DNA from: Rhodospirillales bacterium
Lineage (GTDB): Bacteria > Pseudomonadota > Alphaproteobacteria > TMED109
NCBI GenBank assembly: GCA_028824295.1
Contig: JAPPED010000010.1
Span: forward strand, 1 to 63,693
DNA: 63,693 nucleotides
Direction: 5' to 3'
Shown: positions 44,653-54,226 of the stretch, in pieces
Layout of the letters: each line of letters begins with the position of its first letter
Numbering within the stretch: position 1 is the first letter of the stretch
Translations under genes and position numbers: made by a program
The notes under the pieces: model-generated
What the model was told of the DNA's origin: nothing
Seen by the model: the letters and a program-made list of their open reading frames with translations, nothing else
Database searches by the model: none

Positions 44653-45358
44653 CTGGAGTCACCCGCACTCGGTGCCGTTAATGGCTGGGAACGTGCTCCA
44701 CCGACGATGTCTCCAGTAGATGCCTCCAATCCAATCACAGTCCTGTCCGACGATCGGCGGGAGTTCTCCCGCTTGCCAGTAAGAATGGGTCGCAAATGTT
44801 CGCTGCGATCCTTTCAGCGGCAAGTTCGGGTAGAAACCTCCGCAAGGAGCATGCAGCCAACGATGGTCAGCACCTGCGTATGACCAAGCAATCGTCGGAC
44901 AACTTACAGACTCGCAGCGAGTGACGACGCTCGGGAAACGAAGCCATGGCTTCGGTCCCGTCTCGCTGTCCGACAAAACCACCTGACCGGTCTGCAGTTC
45001 GAGGTGTAGACTGCAGTTGAGCCAAGTTCTTCCGAGCGAACATGTAGGCTTGGCCAAGACATAAGATGCTGACCATAATGGCTTCTACCATTACGAACGA
45101 ACCGCCTCCTGGATACTCCTTCGACTCGCAACCGTTGGGCCGCTGCTGATGGAAGCAGTTGTCGCGGCTGCAAGCATGCTTCGACTTCTCCAGGTTTCGG
45201 ACAGGTATGCCGCACGGCGTTCGCAAGACACACGCCTCAGCGGGATGTCCCGTTCATGTGCGGTTTGAAATTGGCAGTTCTCCGGCTATTTCGAGCCGCT
45301 AGCGGGACACGGGCCACCGTTACCCAGCCGTGCCGGCCATCCGGGAGAGAGCATTGCA
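44653..45358. other. Low-GC block of about 700 bp, probably acquired
   Basis: Apart from the doubtful frame at 44659-45057, I see no gene. Composition is clearly less GC-rich than the surrounding genome. Near 45240-45310 an AGCGGGATG ... CTAGCGGGACAC stretch contains small hairpins but no element I can name. Confidence 0.4.
44659..45057 (-). CDS. Possible small Cys/Trp-rich hypothetical protein
   Basis: A 132-residue frame from TTG 45057 with unusual but protein-like composition (eight Trp, eight Cys): VSCPTIAWSYAGADHRWLHA, CGGFYPNLPLKGSQRTFATH, DWIGGIYWRHRRWSTFP. GC content falls below the neighbours. No family is known to me, the start is weak, and overlapping frames are also open, so this could be foreign non-coding DNA or a decayed gene. 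Confidence 0.25.
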   Translation of the reverse strand: MAKPTCSLGRTWLNCSLHLELQTGQVVLSDSETGPKPWLRFPSVVTRCESVSCPTIAWSYAGADHRWLHAPCGGFYPNLPLKGSQRTFATHSYWQAGELPPIVGQDCDWIGGIYWRHRRWSTFPAINGTECG

Positions 45359-45742
45359 ATGACTGAACAGGAGCGGAACAAGTCGAACGTCGTCGCCTTC
45401 TATGACCTGATGTTCAACAAGTGCGATCCCAGACAGGCCGTCGCGCTGTATGTCGGCGCGGACTACATCCAGCACAATCCCCATGTCGCCACAGGGAAGG
45501 CAGGATTTGTTCGTTATTTCGAGGACATGGCGCGGCGGTATCCCGGCAAGTCGGTCGAGTTCAAGCGTGTGTTCGCGGACGGATCGTTCGTTGTGCTCCA
45601 TTGCCATCAGGTCTGGCCTGGTCTGCCAGACTACGCCGGCATCGACATCTTCCGTCTCGACGGGCAAGGAAAGATCGTCGAGCACTGGGACGTCTTGCAA
45701 GAGATCCCGAAGGAATGCGCACACACGAACGGCATGTTCTGA
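45359..45742 (+). CDS. SnoaL-like (NTF2-fold) protein
   Basis: A 127-residue NTF2-like protein of the SnoaL group. [21 protein letters not shown] and [20 protein letters not shown], then [20 protein letters not shown] and [20 protein letters not shown] are the signature strands. These proteins bind small ligands or isomerise them; many are stress- or detoxification-linked, with no fixed function. Monocistronic, in front of a convergent gene. Confidence 0.85.
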   Translation: MTEQERNKSNVVAFYDLMFNKCDPRQAVALYVGADYIQHNPHVATGKAGFVRYFEDMARRYPGKSVEFKRVFADGSFVVLHCHQVWPGLPDYAGIDIFRLDGQGKIVEHWDVLQEIPKECAHTNGMF

Positions 45743-45863
45743 CGGACTGACGCCCGCGTTGAGGAGCCGGGCACCGACGGCACCTCCCGCAACCGCAAGC
45801 GGCTCCCGAACTGCAAGCCACAGGGGGCGAGGGCCGCCGAACTGGACCAAGGGAAGCTCGAGG

Positions 45864-47867
45864 TCAGTCCGCGAGGCTCTCGGCCAGGCGCATCATGGTC
45901 ACAGCTTCCCGGCGGTAACCGAAGCGATCGTCGCCCATATTGGCCTCGGCCAGCGCGATTGCATCCGGATAGGACCAGGTGCCAAGGTAGCGGCCGCCAC
46001 TCAGGATTTGGCCGAAGCCGGCAATGGCGGCAACGAAACGGGTATCCGCATTGGCCGTGCCCATGCCGAGCGTGATGGGGAATTCAGTCAGCCGGCTCTC
46101 CGCTTCACCGGGCTCCTTGTACCGCAAGCGCAGGTATGCGAGTTCGCCGTCGAAGTCCTGCATCGCCTCGCGGCGTTCGGCATAGCGCAAGGGATCGCTG
46201 CGCACGGCCGGCGAACCGACCGGCGTGATCTCGTAGAGCGCGGTCACCGAGTGGCCGGCACCGATCTCCCCCGCGTCAACCTTGTCGTTGTTGAAATCCT
46301 CGCGTGCAAGCGCGCGGGTTTCGTAACCGATCAGGCGGTATTCGGCGACGGCCGCGGGATTGAACTCCACCTGGATCTTTACATCGTTGGCGATGGGAAA
46401 GAGTGCCCCGGTGAGCTGGTCTACGAGCACCTTCCGCGCCTCGGAGAGCGTGTCGATGTAGGCCGCTTGGCCGTTTCCGTTCTGAGCAAGCGCCTGCATG
46501 GTGGCATCATCCAGGTTGCCCCGGCCGAAGCCGAGGACGGCTAGGTAGATGTCGCTTTGGCGCTTGCGGGCGATGAATTGCTCCAGGGCGTCCGGGTCCG
46601 CGATACCGACATTGAAATCGCCATCGGTGGCGAGAATCACCCTGGTGACTTCTCCCTCGGCTGCCATCCGTTCGGCGGTCTGGTAGGCGAGCCGGAGGCC
46701 CTCGGCTCCGGCCGTCGATCCGCCGGCATGTAGCTGGTCCAGCGCGGCGAGGATGGCCGTGCGATCGTCGGCGGGCGTCGCGTCCAGTACGAGGCCGGCG
46801 CTCCCGGCGTAGGCGACGATGGCGATCTGGTCTTGCGGGCGCAGCTGCCCGAGCATCAGGCGGAACGACTGGACCAAGAGCGGCAGCTTGGCGGGGTCAT
46901 CCATGGATCCCGACGTATCCACGAGGAACACGAGGTTCAGCGGTGGCCGATTCTCGACGGCGGGCGATCTGCCCTGGAGCGCGATGTGGATCAATTGCGT
47001 ATCGCGGTTCCAGGGGGTCTCCAAGACGGTGACGGTGGGCCGGAAGGGGCTCCCGGTTGCCTCCGGCTCGGCATATTCGTACGGGAAGTAGTTGATCATT
47101 TCCTCGATCCGTACGGCTTCGGGAGACGGCAGGAAGCCATGCATCAGCGTCGAGCGGACGAGGGCGTAGCTGGCCGTGTCCACGTCGACGGCAAAAGTCG
47201 AGACGGGCGCTTCGGCCGCGACGCTGAGTGGTTGCGGGTCGGCATTGGCGAAGGTTTCCGAGCCGGGCCTGCGTGTGCTGTCGTGCCCGATGGGCTCAGC
47301 GTCTGCGATGCTCTCGGCGCGCAGGGCAAGCTCCACCTCCGGGTCGACCGCCCTTGACCGAAGGCTGCGCACGCTCGGGGCGACGTCCAGGCTCTCGGTT
47401 TCGGCGAGGTCAATCGGGCTGCCCACGGCCGCCGCGGGAGTGGGTGCAGACGGAGGCTCGACGGAAGCAGGCGCTGCAGCGACTTCCGCGACTTCGTCGC
47501 CTGCAGGGCCAATCGACATTTCGTCTTGTGCGACCATGGTGCCCGACAACGGGTCTTCCGGTTGCAGTAGTGGTACGCCGCCCTCGCGGATCAGGGGCAC
47601 CAGTACGATCAGGCCGAGAGCAGCGAGACCGGTGGTGGCGGCCAGCGCCGGGCGTGCGGCAAGTGCTGCAAACATGCGTCCTACTCCGGTTTTCAATCCC
47701 GCCCAGCCGGTGGGTCGGTCATGGGTAGGACGCGGCGCCGCGGCCAATCCTTGGGCACGTTCGAAGATTTCCTCCGCGCGTGCCAGATTGGCGGCGCGTC
47801 GAGCCGGGTCCGGCGTCGGGGTCGCGCGGTCCATTGCGCGTTTCAGTTCGTCGAGCGGGTCCGTCAT
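45864..47867 (-). CDS. YfbK-type VWA protein with membrane anchor, coupled to an ECF sigma factor
   Basis: A 667-residue protein. Residues 1-70 are a charged, probably cytoplasmic segment (DELKRAMDRATPTPDPARRA), residues 72-93 a membrane helix (RPALAATTGLAALGLIVLVP) and residues 95-220 an Ala/Pro/Glu-rich linker. The extracytoplasmic part has the YfbK-type N-terminal domain (FAVDVDTASYALVRSTLMHG, about 225-300), a VWA domain with MIDAS motif DTSGS at 317-321 and a C-terminal YfbK_C/DUF3520-like domain. The ATG overlaps the sigma-factor stop (ATGA). Position and topology suggest the N-terminal segment is an anti-sigma factor, with the VWA domain as sensor; this is inference. Confidence 0.85.
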   Translation of the reverse strand: MTDPLDELKRAMDRATPTPDPARRAANLARAEEIFERAQGLAAAPRPTHDRPTGWAGLKTGVGRMFAALAARPALAATTGLAALGLIVLVPLIREGGVPLLQPEDPLSGTMVAQDEMSIGPAGDEVAEVAAAPASVEPPSAPTPAAAVGSPIDLAETESLDVAPSVRSLRSRAVDPEVELALRAESIADAEPIGHDSTRRPGSETFANADPQPLSVAAEAPVSTFAVDVDTASYALVRSTLMHGFLPSPEAVRIEEMINYFPYEYAEPEATGSPFRPTVTVLETPWNRDTQLIHIALQGRSPAVENRPPLNLVFLVDTSGSMDDPAKLPLLVQSFRLMLGQLRPQDQIAIVAYAGSAGLVLDATPADDRTAILAALDQLHAGGSTAGAEGLRLAYQTAERMAAEGEVTRVILATDGDFNVGIADPDALEQFIARKRQSDIYLAVLGFGRGNLDDATMQALAQNGNGQAAYIDTLSEARKVLVDQLTGALFPIANDVKIQVEFNPAAVAEYRLIGYETRALAREDFNNDKVDAGEIGAGHSVTALYEITPVGSPAVRSDPLRYAERREAMQDFDGELAYLRLRYKEPGEAESRLTEFPITLGMGTANADTRFVAAIAGFGQILSGGRYLGTWSYPDAIALAEANMGDDRFGYRREAVTMMRLAESLAD

Positions 47868-48403
47868 GAACTCAGTTCCTCCTGTCGCATGGCGCGGAGG
47901 CGCTTGCGGATTTCCGAAAGGCGCCAGCTGACGGTGCCTTCGGAGACGCCGAGTACCAGGGCGGTCTCGGCATGGGTCAGTTCCTCCCCGAGAACGAGTG
48001 CGGCGGTATCGCGAAGCTGCTCCGGCAGCGCGGTCATGGCGCGACGCAGCCACCGGAGGTTCTCGGCCGAATCCTCGATGGCCGCGCGCCGGTCGGACTC
48101 CCAGTGGCCCCAGCCCTCGGCCGATTTCGCACGGGTGGCGGCGCGGCGTCGGCGGTCATGGGCGGCGTTCACGGCCACGCGGTAAAGCCAGGTCGTCAGT
48201 TTGGCTTCGCCGCGAAAGTGCTTCAGTTTCGCCGGCAGGGCCAAGCAGATGTCCTGGGTCAGGTCTTCCGCGGTTTCCCGGCGACCCGTGAGGCGGAAGC
48301 AGAGGCCGAAGAGGCGGTCGTAATGGCGCGCCAGCAGAGCGGCAAATGCCGCCCGATCCCCGCTGGCGGCGGCCAGGGCCAGGTCGCGGTCACCGTTAGC
48401 CAT
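47864..48403 (-). CDS. ECF-type RNA polymerase sigma factor
   Basis: A 179-residue sigma-70-family ECF factor. Region 2 (about residues 22-88) has HYDRLFGLCFRLTGRRETAE, DLTQDICLALPAKLKHFRGE, then KLTTWLYRVAVNAAHDRRRR; region 4 (about 120-172) has RAMTALPEQLRDTAALVLGE and HAETALVLGVSEGTVSWRLS, the -35-recognition helix-turn-helix. ATG 48403 is preferred over 48409. It is followed by the VWA membrane protein with ATGA overlap, an arrangement typical of a sigma with its membrane-bound regulator. Confidence 0.9.
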   Translation of the reverse strand: MANGDRDLALAAASGDRAAFAALLARHYDRLFGLCFRLTGRRETAEDLTQDICLALPAKLKHFRGEAKLTTWLYRVAVNAAHDRRRRAATRAKSAEGWGHWESDRRAAIEDSAENLRWLRRAMTALPEQLRDTAALVLGEELTHAETALVLGVSEGTVSWRLSEIRKRLRAMRQEELSS

Positions 48404-48659
48404 GCACATCGCATCACATATGACGCACGAGCGCAGCCGATTCTTGGCGCGGGAATCTTGCTGCCCGGCGCCGGACCGGCGCGCACGTGCAACGCATGCC
48501 CAATGTTGTACCCCAGCGCGCAGGGCGCGCCCACGTTGGTGGAAATGGCGAGTGTCGTCTGCTTCTGAAGCTGCTCCGCCGGCACGGCGGACCGGGGGGA
48601 CGCGGGTCTATCCGAGGAAGGCCAAGCGGCCGCGACCTCCCGCCGTCCCGGACGCGGCG

Positions 48660-49577
48660 CTATGGCGCCTCTTGGGCGCCGAACACACCCACGTAGCGAC
48701 CGGTGTCGAAGACGCCGAAGGTCTCGCTGTGGTCCGGACCGAGGAAATGCCCTTCGAGATAGATGCCCTCGGCCTCCGAGACATAACGGCCGTTGACAAG
48801 CGCCATGGCCTCCCAGCCCTGAGCACTGATGTCATGCCCGGGAATTGCGATGTCCACGCCGACGCGGGGCCGGGACAGATCGGCGATCGTGACGGTGGCG
48901 GTTCCCTGGTGGCGCTCGGACGTTGCGGTAGAGGCGGCCTCTGCGATACCGGTCCACGTCGCGCTCCCGGCTCCGCCGGGGTTCGAACCTGACGTGTCGC
49001 CGATGACGTAGGCACCTGCAAACCCCATGCTTCCGCTGATCTCAGTCCCGTCAGTCAAGCCGGATATCGTGGCATCGACGATGTCGATTGCGGCGAAGCC
49101 GTACTCCCCCCAGAACCCCTAACTGTTGATCGTCGGGCTGGTGGTCAACGTGACCTCGGGAATGCTCTCCTCGACTTCGAAAACGCCGTGCAACGTTGCC
49201 GTGTCGAAACCGCTGCGCGAACCCAGTTCGAAGTCCGTCGAAGCGATGGCGGAGGACGGATCAACCAGGTCCGCAACGGTGATCTCGGTGCCATCATCTT
49301 CGGCCACGCATCGCACGCCGGAACAGGCGAAACCGACGACCAGATCGTCGGTCAGCGTCACACCTTGCGACAAGAACGAATAGCGGAGGTGGAGATTCGG
49401 GATGACCAGAGTGTCCGCCCGTTCGAGAATGCCCTCCAACCGAACCACCCGCGGGTCAGAGCGGAGTTCGTCAAGTCTGCGTTCCGTTGCGGTTGGGCTG
49501 TCGCTACCGCCGGCACAAGCGGCAAGCATCAACGGAATTGCCACCGCTATGGAAATCAGCACGTGTGCGGGTGTCAT
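48660..49577 (-). pseudogene. TbpB-like/fHbp-like lipoprotein gene interrupted by one in-frame TAG
   Basis: One frame of 306 codons broken only by TAG at 49119-49121. From ATG 49577 (GAGGAGGG upstream) the product begins with a lipoprotein signal (HVLISIAVAIPLMLAACAGG, lipobox LAAC). After the TAG the frame continues GFWGEYGFAAIDIVDATISG, then NPGGAGSATWTG, RPRVGVDIAIPGHD and GIYLEGHFLGPDHSETFGVF, GRYVGVFGAQ: the C-terminal barrel of transferrin-binding-protein-like lipoproteins, where GSATWTG and a final GxF are hallmarks. Nonsense mutation is the simplest reading; readthrough or a sequencing error is possible. Separate short genes on either side of the stop are unlikely. Confidence 0.7.
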
Positions 49578-49725
49578 GGTTGCCCTCCTCGATGCCTTCA
49601 AGACGTCGCCAACACTGGGAACGAATGTCTCGCGGCATTCGCGAGAGGTTGCCCACGAGGTCACCGGCCATCGCACGCTGGCCGACTCGCCCGGGAAGCA
49701 GCGTCGAACGGAGTTACGAGTCGCG

Positions 49726-51021
<1,296 letters not shown>

Positions 51022-51036
51022 TCACCTGGAAATCGT

Positions 51037-51351
51037 ATGGTACTTCGCTTGTTTCTGTCGGCTGCGGCAATCACGTTGAGCTTCGAGCTCCTGGCACCCG
51101 CGCCATCCGACGCCTCCTTCGTGCACTCGGTGGGGCGTGACTACATGATCCGTGAATGGGTCGACCAGGAGCTGGATTCCGTTCTCGTCGAGATCACCCC
51201 GATCATGCACGAGGGCAATCCCGCCTACCGGGTGAGTTTCCGGCCACGCTCGGACGCGCCGGATTCCCGGCCGACGGAAATTCTCGTCCGGGCCGATGAC
51301 TTCCGCGACATGAAGCCGGTGCTGGTGCACCCGCGGCAAGACGACGGGTAG
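51037..51351 (+). CDS. Small exported protein of unknown function
   Basis: A 104-residue product from ATG 51037 with a Sec signal (LRLFLSAAAITLSFELLAPAPSDA). The mature 80 residues are charged and beta-rich (SVGRDYMIREWVDQELDSVL, VEITPIMHEGNPAYRVSFRP, TEILVRADDFRDMKPVLVHP); no family is known to me. It precedes the kinase-enolase pair by 35 bases on the same strand and may share its transcript. Confidence 0.6.
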   Translation: MVLRLFLSAAAITLSFELLAPAPSDASFVHSVGRDYMIREWVDQELDSVLVEITPIMHEGNPAYRVSFRPRSDAPDSRPTEILVRADDFRDMKPVLVHPRQDDG

Positions 51352-51386
51352 GTTCGCTGCCCCGGCCCACTGCCCCCGATGCGGCG

Positions 51387-52382
51387 TTGCTGCGGGTCCT
51401 CGCGGCACTTGACCTCGGCCGCGGAGCAGAACCGCTCGAAGTGTCCCCGTTGACCGGGGGCGTATCGTCCGACATCTGGAAAGTGGTGTTTCCCGACCGC
51501 ACCGTCTGTATCAAGCAGGCCCTTGCGAAACTCCGCACCGAGGCGGACTGGTACGCGCCGGTCGGACGCAATGCGGCCGAGGCCGACTGGCTCCGCTGGG
51601 CCGGCCGGGCGGTGCCGGGGTCGGCGCCGGCGCTGCTGGCGGAGGACCGTGGGGCGGGCCTCCTCGTCATGGAGTACCTCGCGCCCGACCGGTACCCGCT
51701 GTGGAAGGCGGAGCTGATGGCCGGCCACGTGGATGCGGCGTTCGCCGCTCGGGTCGGGGAGACGCTGGGGCGCCTGCATGCAGCGGCCGCGGCGGACCGC
51801 GCCGTGCCGGCGGGGTTTCCCAATGCCGCGACGTTCCACGACATCCGCATCGAGCCGTACCTGCTGCATCCGATCGAGCAGAATGGTGATCTCCGTGCTC
51901 CCCTCGAAGCGATCGCCGGTGATCTGGCCGGCCGGGCGCCGACGCTGATCCACGGTGACGCCAGCCCGAAGAACCTGCTGCGGTCGCCCGGGGGCGCGCC
52001 CGTATTCCTCGATGCCGAATGCGCTACCGCCGGTGATCCGGCCTTCGACCTCGCGTTCTGCTTGAATCACCTGCTGCTCAAGGGCCGCCTGTTTCCGAGC
52101 CGCGGGGCGGTGCTGCTCGCCAGCGCGGCCGGGCTGCGCGAGGCCTATCTCCGGCGGGTGGCTTGGGAAGAACCGGCCGCGCTCGAGACGCGTGTGGCGC
52201 GGCTGCTGCCCGGCCTGATGCTCGGTCGCGTCGACGGGCGCTCGCCGGTCGAGTACCTCGATACCGAGCCGCTGCGGGCCCCGGTGCGCGCCTTCGCCCG
52301 CGCGCATCTGGTCCGGCCGCCGGCGACCCTGTCCTCGCTCTTTGCAGACTGGGCCGGTCTCCTGGAGAAGCTCAATGCCTGA
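51387..52382 (+). CDS. Small-molecule kinase of the APH/choline-kinase-like fold
   Basis: A 331-residue phosphotransferase. The nucleotide lobe has PLTGGVSSDIWKVVFPD and Lys43 (CIKQAL); the catalytic loop is HGDASPKNLL at residues 189-198, with Asp191 and Asn196, and the Mg site is the unusual FLDAECATAGDPAFDLAF (Asp209-Glu211). It is not an antibiotic-type enzyme by pattern; the DAECA motif and following CLNHLLLK recall sugar or hydroxy-acid kinases. TTG 51387 is the first acceptable start; no ATG or GTG fits. Its last eight bases overlap the enolase-like gene, so both proteins should be made together. Substrate unknown. Confidence 0.82.
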   Translation: MLRVLAALDLGRGAEPLEVSPLTGGVSSDIWKVVFPDRTVCIKQALAKLRTEADWYAPVGRNAAEADWLRWAGRAVPGSAPALLAEDRGAGLLVMEYLAPDRYPLWKAELMAGHVDAAFAARVGETLGRLHAAAAADRAVPAGFPNAATFHDIRIEPYLLHPIEQNGDLRAPLEAIAGDLAGRAPTLIHGDASPKNLLRSPGGAPVFLDAECATAGDPAFDLAFCLNHLLLKGRLFPSRGAVLLASAAGLREAYLRRVAWEEPAALETRVARLLPGLMLGRVDGRSPVEYLDTEPLRAPVRAFARAHLVRPPATLSSLFADWAGLLEKLNA

Positions 52383-53667
52383 CACGACCATTCGCGGCGT
52401 GCAGGGACGTCGCATCTGGGATTCACGCGGTCATCCGACCGTGGAGGCCGACGTGATCCTGGCGGGTGGCACCAGAGGTCGGGCCGCCGCACCGGCGGGC
52501 GCCAGCCGGGGGGGCGGGGAGGCGATCGATCTTCGCGACGGCGGTGCGGCGCTCGGTGGCCGAGACGTGGCCGGAGCGCTCCGGGCGCTCAATGGACCGG
52601 TGCGCGATGCGCTCTTGGGAGCGGATGCCGCCGACCAGTCGGCCGTAGATCAGATCCTCGCGGAGCTGGGCGGCGAGGGGTTCGCGAAGATCGGCGGCAA
52701 CACCTCGACGGCGGTGTCACTGGCCGTCCTCGACGCTGCCGCCCGAGCCCGTGGGCTCGCGCGCTGGGAGCTGCTGGCGGGCGACAGTGCGCCGCTGCTG
52801 CCGTTACCCGAAATTCAGCTGCTGGGCGGCGGCGCCCATGCCGCACGTGCCCTCGACCTGCAGGACATCATGGTGATGCCGGTCGGCGCGTCCTCGTTTG
52901 CGGAGGCTCTCCGGATCACCGGCGAGACATACCGGGCCGCCGGTCAGCTGCTGGCGGACACCGGGCGCCTTGCGGGCGTGGCGGATGAAGGCGGCTACTG
53001 GCCCGTCTTCGATTCCAATCGGGAGGCGCTCGCGTTCGCCGTCCGGTCCATCGAGGCCGCCGGCCTCCGACCGGGCACCGACATGGCGCTGTCGCTGGAT
53101 ATCGCGGCCAACCAGCTGCATGAAGACGGCCGGTACCGGCTCCGCCTCGAGGACCGGGAGCTGGAGCCCGGCGCCTTCGCAGACGAGCTGCTTGGCTGGT
53201 GCCGGGAGTTCCCCGTCATCTCGATCGAGGATCCGCTGGCGGAAGACGACAGGGAAGGAATGGTCCGGTTCGTGACGGCGGTCGATGGGCGGGCCCAGGT
53301 CGTGGGTGATGATTTCCTGGTGACTGACGCCGCCCGCACGGCCGATGCTGCCCAAGCTCACGCTGCCACGGCACTACTCGTGAAACCCAACCAGGCGGGC
53401 ACGGTTACCCGCGCTAGGTGCGCGCTCGACGCGGCGCGAAGGGCGGGCTGGGGGATCATCGTGTCGGCACGTTCGGGCGAAACCGAGGATGTGTCGGTGA
53501 CCCACCTGGCGGTGGGTTGGCGGGCGGGCCAGATGAAGGTCGGCTCCTTCGCCCGTTCCGAACGCATGGCGAAGTGGAACGAAGCGCTCCGGATCGAGGA
53601 GCGTGCTGGTGCCGATGCCCGCTTCGCTGGTCGCGCCGCCGTGGTGGCGCCCCAATTTGGTGCCTGA
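52375..53667 (+). CDS. Non-canonical enolase-superfamily protein (enolase paralogue)
   Basis: A 430-residue enolase homologue. It keeps the fold (GRRIWDSRGHPTVEADV, EGFAKIGGNTSTAVSLAV, KVGSFARSERMAKWNEALRI) and the metal ligands Asp242, Glu285 and Asp312, Glu205, Lys337 and Lys388. It departs at catalytic points: the SHRSGETED motif is SARSGETED (Ala365 for yeast His373), Asp164 replaces Glu168, and the mobile loop GASTG is GASRGG (residues 42-47). His155 (yeast His159) remains. A simple housekeeping enolase is therefore unlikely; a related acid-sugar or phosphonate-like phosphate ester is more plausible. It overlaps the upstream kinase gene. Confidence 0.85.
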   Translation: MPDTTIRGVQGRRIWDSRGHPTVEADVILAGGTRGRAAAPAGASRGGGEAIDLRDGGAALGGRDVAGALRALNGPVRDALLGADAADQSAVDQILAELGGEGFAKIGGNTSTAVSLAVLDAAARARGLARWELLAGDSAPLLPLPEIQLLGGGAHAARALDLQDIMVMPVGASSFAEALRITGETYRAAGQLLADTGRLAGVADEGGYWPVFDSNREALAFAVRSIEAAGLRPGTDMALSLDIAANQLHEDGRYRLRLEDRELEPGAFADELLGWCREFPVISIEDPLAEDDREGMVRFVTAVDGRAQVVGDDFLVTDAARTADAAQAHAATALLVKPNQAGTVTRARCALDAARRAGWGIIVSARSGETEDVSVTHLAVGWRAGQMKVGSFARSERMAKWNEALRIEERAGADARFAGRAAVVAPQFGA

Positions 53668-53949
53668 TCTGGGCTGACGGCAGACAGGTTCCAAGCCCGC
53701 GAGAATAGGGCCGGGCCTGCCAGACTTGGTCACGTGGGCCCGCACCCGACGTGGAGCATCGAGGACGTGCTGCTGCTTCGCCGGCGGCTAGCCAACTCGC
53801 GCCCCAGCCCTTCTGCTCTGCCGAATAGTGGGGATTGATATTCCCTTGGTCGCGTTTGATCTCGTTGCCGCGTCCCGTTCGGAACGCGCTGCTGACACAG
53901 CTTGGACACTGGTACGCCCGGAAAGGACCGACGCTGGCTTTGTCACCTC
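53668..53949. other. Intergenic before VapBC
   Basis: No gene recognised. The stretch after the enolase-like gene holds only short frames without motifs; the VapBC promoter region follows it. Confidence 0.35.
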
Positions 53950-54006
53950 TTGCAGGGATCCAGTTCCAGAAATATGATTTTCTTATTCTGATATTCAGAG
54001 TAAGAA
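53950..54006 (+). promoter_or_regulatory. VapBC promoter with operator dyad
   Basis: TTGCAG (53950-53955), exactly 17 bases, TATGAT (53973-53978). A 27-bp nested dyad follows at 53980-54006: outer arms TTCTTA/TAAGAA and inner arms TCTGA/TCAGA around TAT. Transcription would begin inside the dyad, which ends four bases before the antitoxin ATG and also could fold in the leader RNA. Confidence 0.75.
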
Positions 54007-54010
54007 CAAC

Positions 54011-54226
54011 ATGCGCATTTCTGAGCGTGGTCAGATCACCATTCCCAAGGCCTTGCGAGACCGCTTTGGGATGAGCCACAACGTGGAGGTGGAAATCACT
54101 CCGACTCGGGAGGGCCTTCTCATCCAGAAGCGGACGTCGGCAAAACATCCTGTGGAGCGCGTGTATGCGATCTTGGGCAATGTTGGCGACACGGACGAAT
54201 ATCTTGAAGAAATCCGCGGAAGGTGA
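54011..54226 (+). CDS. vapB: VapB/AbrB-type antitoxin
   Basis: A 71-residue SpoVT/AbrB swapped-hairpin DNA-binding antitoxin: RISERGQITIPKALRDRFGM and VEVEITPTREGLLIQKR are the two hairpins; a C-terminal tail (HPVERVYAILGNVGDTDEYL) would bind the toxin. There is no Shine-Dalgarno, only a dyad ending four bases upstream. It overlaps vapC by GTGA. Confidence 0.93.
   Translation: MRISERGQITIPKALRDRFGMSHNVEVEITPTREGLLIQKRTSAKHPVERVYAILGNVGDTDEYLEEIRGR

Noticed and set aside
44653-45358. Group II intron or insertion sequence
   Set aside because: No reverse transcriptase, transposase, domain V hairpin or terminal inverted repeats could be found.
31915-45358. Complete integrative element at tRNA-Ala
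   Set aside because: No integrase gene and no second copy of the tRNA 3' end were seen in the window, so only a loose accessory block is claimed.
49119-49121. TAG read as pyrrolysine or programmed readthrough
   Set aside because: No pyl genes or readthrough context are visible; a nonsense mutation or error is simpler.
51387-52382. Aminoglycoside resistance enzyme
   Set aside because: Only the broad kinase fold is shared; the DAECA metal motif and overlap with an enolase-like gene point to metabolism.
52375-53667. Housekeeping enolase (eno)
   Set aside because: The SHRSGETED histidine, the GASTG loop and one acid are changed, and the neighbours are not those usual for eno.
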